From the NCBI GenBank assembly GCA_012845835.1, contig JABAKD010000026.1, positions 7,458,493 through 7,522,492 on the forward strand: a stretch of DNA of 64,000 bases. Reading direction: 5' to 3'. Of this stretch, positions 58,010 through 64,000 are shown one piece after another (positions within the stretch are counted from its first letter, which is position 1; every line of letters starts with the position of its first letter). This DNA comes from Undaria pinnatifida. Taxonomy: Eukaryota; Sar; Phaeophyceae; Laminariales; Alariaceae. Position numbers and translations under genes: made by a program. The notes beneath the pieces are model-generated. The model searched no databases. It saw nothing but the letters and a program-made list of their open reading frames with translations, and had not been told where the DNA came from.

Positions 58010-58520
58010 ATCACCCTGTTGACCCTGATAGCTACACTGTAGTAGTTGCAAGGGGAGTCGCCGACCTATAACCGGTCGCCCCAGTGGCGTATCAGGTTAT
58101 CCTCGAGCCTGGTACAGGTCAGTTTCGTGAGTTCGAGCCCCGCCGAGTGCATACTCGTATAAATTCGTCGGGACTTTTTCTTGTGCACAAATTGGCTTGC
58201 GGAAAGCGCGAGAGCGTGAGCTAGCAACAATAACACTCGATGAAAAATCGACGAGCAGCGGGATTGCTGAACCCTATGCGCGAGAAAAATTGAAGGCAAG
58301 AATCGAGGGGGAGAAGGGTCGACACCTGTGACCACGGCTTGTCCAGAAGAAGCTGGAACGTAGAGTGTGAGTAAAAAAAAAAAAAAAAAAAAAAAAATCC
58401 TCAATGAGGACACAGCATCCGTAATACGCGTGATCGGAGTGTCACACACAGCTTGCAAAGATGAGTTTCGACAAAATATTCGATCTCACAGCTGGAGTGT
58501 ATTTTAATTTTTATAATACA
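58010..58520 (+). repeat. D1 copy split by a SINE
   Basis: D1 begins at 58010 (CACCCTGTTGACCCTGATAG) and resumes at 58398 (TCCTCAATGAGGACACAGC). The inserted SINE lies between ACCTATA and TCCTCAATG. Confidence 0.85.
58072..58397 (+). mobile_element. tRNA-derived SINE, copy 1, with poly(A)
   Basis: The head has an A-box-like GTGGCGTATCAGG and a B-box-like GAGTTCGAGCCCC about 45 bases later, as in tRNA-derived SINEs. The body is shared with 61554-61860 (GGGACTTTTTCTTGTGCAC, GAAAGCGCGAGAGCGTGAG, CGACGAGCAGCGGGATTGC, CACGGCTTGTCCAGAAG) and a run of about 25 A follows. It interrupts a D1 repeat. No clear target duplication was seen. Confidence 0.75.
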
Positions 58521-59717
58521 CTGCTGTACAGTCCGTGGTCACACAAAAGGTGCTGGAGCCCTATTATAGGAAGATCCGACAACCCAAATGAAATAAAAAT
58601 TAATTCGTCCGGGAAATACCCTACGCTTTCACGCCTAAAAACGCACGATACGAAGAAGGCGCACAAGTGAAATGATCCAATGCGCAAACTGAACTCACAT
58701 GGCGGCGGGTATCCACTCAACTACAGCATAAAGTTCCCCCGTTCTCAAAACTAACCAACTGGCGGCTACAAACTACAGCGGTTGGGCTGCCTGCACCGTA
58801 TGAACCGCACGGTAATCGTGAGCACAAACGAACGCGCCCACTACTACTACTACTACTGCTGTCAGATTGACGACCCGCGGGCATCCAGTGAAAAGAGAGC
58901 AATCGAACAAAAAAACACCATACAATCATCAATGATCGCCCCGTCTTCCCGGGTTATGTGACAGGTTGCAGCGCAGCTACGACGTCCGTGCCTGAAAATT
59001 GAACATTGTTGCGGGAGGTCGTTCCTCATGAAGGGTATACGTACAACTCTTACCAACTCTTCTACAAAAATCAATGTGGGGGGGCGTGATTCCAAATACC
59101 TGGTATATAGTCTAGACTATACTACTTACTGACTACTACTGCCTGTTGCTGGCTACTGCTTGATGCTGCTGTTGTTGTGGTAAAGGAGCCACAAGGAATC
59201 AGAAACTGCTGACGATAATAACGCTTTTGCCCACCGGAGATACACACACCCACACACCGCAGAGAGAACATACATGCTGCAAAGATCGTGCTTTTCAGCT
59301 TTTTTCCGGCTTTTTTATGGTTTCCATTTTTTCGGCGAAACCCGTCTGAATGTGGCGAATATCACACCAACTCCTGAAAACTGATTTTGAGGAGACATCG
59401 CGGCGTCGTTCCACGAAACAAATCTAGACGCTCATAGATCAGCGACACCCACCCACGGCAAAGGAAGACGTCAGGCCGATCACACTGCTCAGTATCTCTC
59501 GAGCAACCCTCCCGACCGGGTATCTCTGGGTGAAGTCGGGAATAGGTTACGGCAAAGCTAGTGGAGCTGCGGGGCTGTGGGCGGTTCTGTGTTGGCGTTT
59601 CCTCGAGGAGACTACTCGTCGTACAACAGACTATTAATAGTTTTCCAGGCACCAGCAAGAAAAGCAAAGGCGAAAAAAAGGAAAAAGGAGGGCCGAGCAT
59701 AGACGGAAGGAAGGAAA

Positions 59718-59843
59718 ATGTCGCGGCGAATCACGTTTTTGGGGGTGGTACGGTTCACCGACCGAGTGCTCGTGGCGGGCTACTCTCCGAGCGAGGCGGA
59801 TGACGCTCTCATCATCAAGGAGGCAAGAACATTTCTGTTGGGC
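59718..59843 (+). CDS. Possible first exon of a gene
   Basis: AAAATGTCG opens a 41-codon frame beginning 'MSRRITFLGVVRFTDRVLV' and continuing 'AGYSPSEADDALIIKE' before a TGA. The amino-acid content looks like a real N-terminus, loosely longin-like. A GC-type donor (GAG then GCAAGA at about 59823) would fit a splice, and no downstream exon was found. It is divergent to the gene at 47787-51574. Confidence 0.3.
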
Positions 59844-62800
59844 TGACTATTGTTTTTGGTTATGCGTTGCGATGCAACGTGATTTCGCGGGGAGGTGGAA
59901 TCGGAGCAAAATCTTCGTTCAATCCCGCAGTTGTGTAATACGTATGTAGTCATACATATTATTACCGTTTAATCTCAATGTTAGTAAATGAACGGTTCTT
60001 ATATTTACGTATCTAGTGGTGTGCAATGATACCGATATAGTCATAAATATAATGACCTTTTTATCTTCTTATTATTATTGCAAAGGGCTTTATATATACT
60101 GACATCGTGGTATGCAACGTGACGGCGTAATTAGGACCCAGCAGGGCTGTGGCTAATCACAACCGCCCCGCCCACGCAACGGCATAGCTCGGCAATTTTG
60201 AAACACCCCATTGCTGTAGCCTTGTTGTTGCCCTCACAGCAGCTGCAGCAGAGAGTTTATCTCGGCATGGCAGAGTGCAGGGGGGAAGAAAGTCTGAAAC
60301 AACCGTGCGACGAGCTGGCTACACGGCCGCCTTTTTTGTGCAATTTCCAATATTTCGGTTGCTGTTTTCCGTTTCTTTTCCCGTTTTCGACGAGATCATG
60401 AGATATGGAACAAATGCAAACCTGAGGTCTTATTGATCACTGGGCGTTTGAGGCGGGCGTACATCATGCCGCTAGCTGCGGTGCTTGCTGATAGCTTGGT
60501 ATCATTACCTGCGGCATAGCGCTACCTTGTTCGAGTGCTGACTCTGCACGGTGTCCGTGCTCTATGGTTTCGCGTCACAACGATGGGAGATCATGGAAGG
60601 CTGCCATAGAACACAACATATACGGCAGTACCTGTACCAGGTAGAAAAATGAGAAAACGATAAAAAACGAACGGGAAAAATGTCCTCTGCGTTTGTTTTG
60701 TTCCAACTTTCCTTACTTTTTCCGTGGGAGGTAGCACGCTATTACAGATTATGCAAGGGCCTTCGCCGGCGGCCTGGGCGGCCTCCGGACGCAGACTCGC
60801 GTGATGCCCATGTATACATGTAGAGGAGGAGGATGAGGGTCAGACTCAATGCCAGAGATGGAGAGCTTGCGTTCCGTGCTCCACTCTTGAGGAAGAGAAG
60901 TGCGTCATGAACTAAAAGTACTAAATCTTTGCCGTTGGTATGGCCAAAAATTGAATGCCGCGCACCGTAACTGCTGCAGTACGTAGGTTCGAAGTCATCC
61001 TCGGCACACGCACTCCAGACACACCCATGTGTGTATAGGTTTACTCGCTCTTTCTTCGTACGGAGCGTTCCCGAAAAGAGAAACGAGAACGCAGGGAAAG
61101 GATCACAAGGCACGTCGTATAATGTAGCCGGCATCGCTAGGGCTTTTTGCGTTTGCAGTAGGAATAAAATAGCATCCGCGCTCTATGTACCTAAAGCGTT
61201 GCTCAAAAGGAAAGAGGCCCTCCCACTCTGGATGTGTATTGTGTTAATAGTCCACGTTACCAACCGAGATTAGCGTCAATGTGTCATAAAGCAGCGACAC
61301 TTTTGCAGTAGCAGTACAGGAGCATCAGGGACACAGCAGCAACAGAAGAAAGAAGCAGCGGCAGCTACTGCTACTACTGCTGTGAGTAGCTCAGGCGTAC
61401 CGTTTGGCTGAGACAGTGCATCCAAGCCGCCTGATGAACTCATCACCAACAACAGCAACCGTCAACCCTTCCACTCTCCATTCTCCTCTCTGGCGGTGTA
61501 TAGTAGTCCGCGTTACAACCCGAGATTACGAAACCGCACGGTTTCATATAGTGCCGGTCGCCCCGGTGGCATATCAGGTTATCTTCGAGCCTTGTATAGG
61601 TCAGTTTCGTGAGTTCGAGCCCCCCCGAGTGCAGATTCGTATATATTCGCAGGGACTTTTTCTTGTGCACATACCTGGTATTATTGACTTGATGCGGAAA
61701 GCGCGAGAGCGTGAGTTAGCAACACTCGATGAAAATTCGACGAGCAGTGGGATTGCTGAACCCTATGCGCGATAAAATTTAAAGTTTGAAGGCAAGAATC
61801 GAGGGGGAGAAGGGACGACACCTGTTACCACGGCTTGTCCAGAAGCTGGAAAGTAGAGCAGCGCACACTATTAATAGTACCATGATATAGCAGCAAGGGC
61901 ACTGCAGCAGCAGCAGTATGCAGAAGAAGCAGCGGCAGCTACTACTCGTATTGCTACTGGGTAGCTCAGACGTAGAGTTTGACTGAAGCTACCCACCTGC
62001 AGTACATCCAAGCCGCCTGATACGCTCATCACCAACAACAGCAACGCAAACGCAGCAGCAGCAGCAGCAGTGTCTTGCTCTATCTACAAAAAAACGTTTA
62101 TCAAAACGTACGTCCTCACTAGACACACCCCAAACTAACAGCAGTGCGTTATTTCGGATCTTCAACACAAATTCTATATCGCGATTTGCTATTTCGCGAA
62201 TCGCCCAATATAAAACTAAAATCGCCTTTTTTCCCCGAAGCACGTTAGATATAAAACTCAGGCCATCCCTAACTGCTGTAGTGTATCCGAGGCAGAAAAT
62301 GAACGTTTTCGGATCGCAAATCCTGTTTGGCTATCTTCATAGATCCGAAAAAGCGATTTTTCACGCTTCCATTTTCGGTGTTATTTTCGGGTCGGCCTCC
62401 AACAGAAAAAAGGGGTCCATTTTCGGATGAAATCCCCATCCGAAAACCGGGCACGGCGTCCGGGTTTGGTTTTACACATGTTATGGGAGGCAACAAGCTT
62501 GGTAACAACTCGAAAACAGCAACTGCAGTATTAGTACTGCTGTAGTACATATTTATAGTACAAGACACAAGACACACGCATCAGACACATCTGTCTGCTG
62601 TGAGCACGCAACACGAATCATAGGCGTACTCGTGCTACTGCTGCTGTGTCCCGCTATCCGCTGGCACGCACCTCAGGCCTCACCACGTGCCGATGGGATC
62701 GGATGGCGATGGTGACGACTACGAGAACTTTGCCACTCTCGTCGCAGTCGCGATTGTAGCATTCGCCAAACACAGAGACACACACTACTGCTACTCGTAT

Positions 62801-64000
62801 GTGTCGAGGACGAGGACAGCCGCCGTCTGCGACATGCCGATGTACGAGATCGACGGGTGCGAGAGGGAAGACAACCCTCCTCGCCTGAAGCGCAAACGGC
62901 GTGTTTTCCCTCGCCCCACCTACAAAGCTTCATCTGCGTGTGCGCTGAGATGCGCTGGTGCAGCGAACTCGTGCGAGTATGTGCATGGTGGAGCGATTGC
63001 CGTTGTTATTATATTTCGCGAGAACTTTGTTCAAAAATCAACCTGTAAATTCGGGTTGCATTATAAGGGTCGTCGATGCGATTCTGCCTGTCTGATTCTG
63101 CCGTCCGAAAATCAAGCTCATTTTTTATTTCGGATACGCTATTATAAGAGACGGTCTTTTAATGTGCGGATCATCAGTGCGCTGACTTTAACGAAAGACG
63201 GCATACTACTTGAAATTTGTGTGCGGATTGCCAGTGTGCTACTTTCAAAGCAACCAGCGGGCTACTTAAAAAAGACAGCAAACTACTTGGAAATAGTGTC
63301 AGGGTTACGAGTGAGCACGATGCTTCAAAACAAGACGGAGTAGTAAACTTTGAAAGTTGTTGTGCAGTTTTTGTTGTTTTTAAGCAAAGGCAGAGAAATA
63401 TTTCGAACTGTGCGCCCAAGACAAAAACCCTTAATTACCCTAAGAGGTACGAGGCCATAGTCCCGAAGCCCGCCTGAGCTCTGGAGCATTGGCTTACCAG
63501 ACCGCACGTGTCATGAAGCGCCTATGCATTGCTGGCGGGATTCGGTATCTCGCTACCCGTACGATGAAAGTCCAGGTGCACGTAATTCGGCTCTAAACGT
63601 CCATTATCGTGTTTTTTTTCAGTTTTCGTATTAATCCCAGCCTTTTCCCTGACCGTCCTTCCTGCACAAGCTCAGGGCGGTTCGATTCAAAACCGGTCGT
63701 CTCCCTCCTTCCCCCCACCCGTCCACACGCCAGTACACGCCAGAGCCCGCTTCGGCCGTGGGCTCGCTAATCACAAGCTAATCCTCTTCCGCATGTATGC
63801 CTTGCACAGGCTTCGCTTCTCTTGGAAAATATTCAAGCAAACAAAAAATTCGAAATATAACACTACTTGAAATGCAAAAAACGACAAATTTCACGCTTGG
63901 GAAAATACATAAGAGTACCGAAGGGGAAACCTCGAAAATGGTCTGCGGGTGATGTGCTCCGGCGGTCCACGACTTTTGTACAGAGTTGCTCCTCCACACG
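59844..64000. other. Right end, mostly repeats, no supported gene
   Basis: Includes the second SINE copy and its flanking direct repeats, GCAGCAGCAG runs, and TACCWGGTA at 60635 and 61672. A minus-strand patch at about 60890-61030 ('DDFEPTYCSSYGARHSIFG') and a plus-strand frame at 62687-63343 look partly protein-like but lack splice support or family resemblance. Confidence 0.4.
61554..61860 (+). mobile_element. tRNA-derived SINE, copy 2
   Basis: Same head and body as copy 1, about 90% identical, without a poly(A) tail. At 61671-61686 it carries TACCTGGTATTATTG where copy 1 has nothing comparable. The flanking segments 61290-61460 and 61890-62060 are direct repeats of each other (GCAGCGGCAGCTACT, CATCCAAGCCGCCTGAT, CTCATCACCAACAACAGCAA). 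Confidence 0.75.

Larger units (their letters stand above)
51766..59717. other. Repeat-dominated region without recognised genes
   Basis: Apart from the clusters, D1 copies, LTR pieces and SINE, there are paired segments around 55470-55560 and 54000-54070 (ATGATGCGTTGCACGTCGCAA / ATGACACCTTGCACGTCCCA) and around 55960-56130 and 56280-56510 (ATTACGCAGGGTATTTCGTGC and relatives). No exon could be supported. Confidence 0.5.

Noticed and set aside
60890-61134. Minus-strand coding patch 'DDFEPTYCSSYGARHSIFG'
   Set aside because: Plausible composition but no good acceptor, no donor and no family match; left out as a gene.

Overview
This window reads as nuclear DNA of a eukaryote with long, repeat-filled introns. 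There is no prokaryotic gene packing. Coding pieces are short exons bounded by GT..AG sites, and the lengths and phases of consecutive exons agree at nearly every junction. Divergent and convergent gene pairs, a chromodomain Ty3/gypsy element, EF-hand modules and CutC and UPF0548-like genes would fit an alga, perhaps a stramenopile such as a brown alga. That placement is inference; nothing here proves it.

Layout. (1) 508-20897, minus: an EF-hand gene built from repeated calcyphosin-like modules, running off the left edge; its introns hold a (CCCAA)n satellite, a 9-bp minisatellite and, at 10791-19562, a decayed 8.8-kb LTR retrotransposon. (2) 21326-28522, plus: a divergently transcribed coiled-coil gene. 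(3) 31107-38511, minus: cutC in eight exons. (4) 43646-46496, plus: a UPF0548/DUF1990 gene in four exons. (5) 47787-51574, minus: an unrecognised gene whose large intron holds a 1.1-kb tandem duplication. One copy of that duplication carries a 373-bp miniature LTR element (TRIM); the other keeps the empty site. (6) 51.8-58.5 kb: inverted clusters of G-tract repeats, a dispersed repeat family (D1), a solo LTR, an LTR-plus-PBS insertion and a tRNA-derived SINE. (7) 59718: a possible first exon on the plus strand, then mostly repeats.

Most unusual points. The retrotransposon carries a NADAR (YbiA-like) domain directly upstream of RNase H, where reverse transcriptase would normally lie; no RT motif was found. 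The 9-bp palindrome TACCWGGTA occurs 18 times (about 0.5 expected by chance), once apparently as part of a short insertion in one of two SINE copies. Three insertions of the small LTR family keep 4-bp target duplications, and one of them is exactly an LTR plus an 18-nt primer-binding site, like an integrated plus-strand strong-stop DNA.

Exon models come from reading splice sites and family resemblance by eye; no search or alignment was run. Start codons and terminal exons are the least certain parts.
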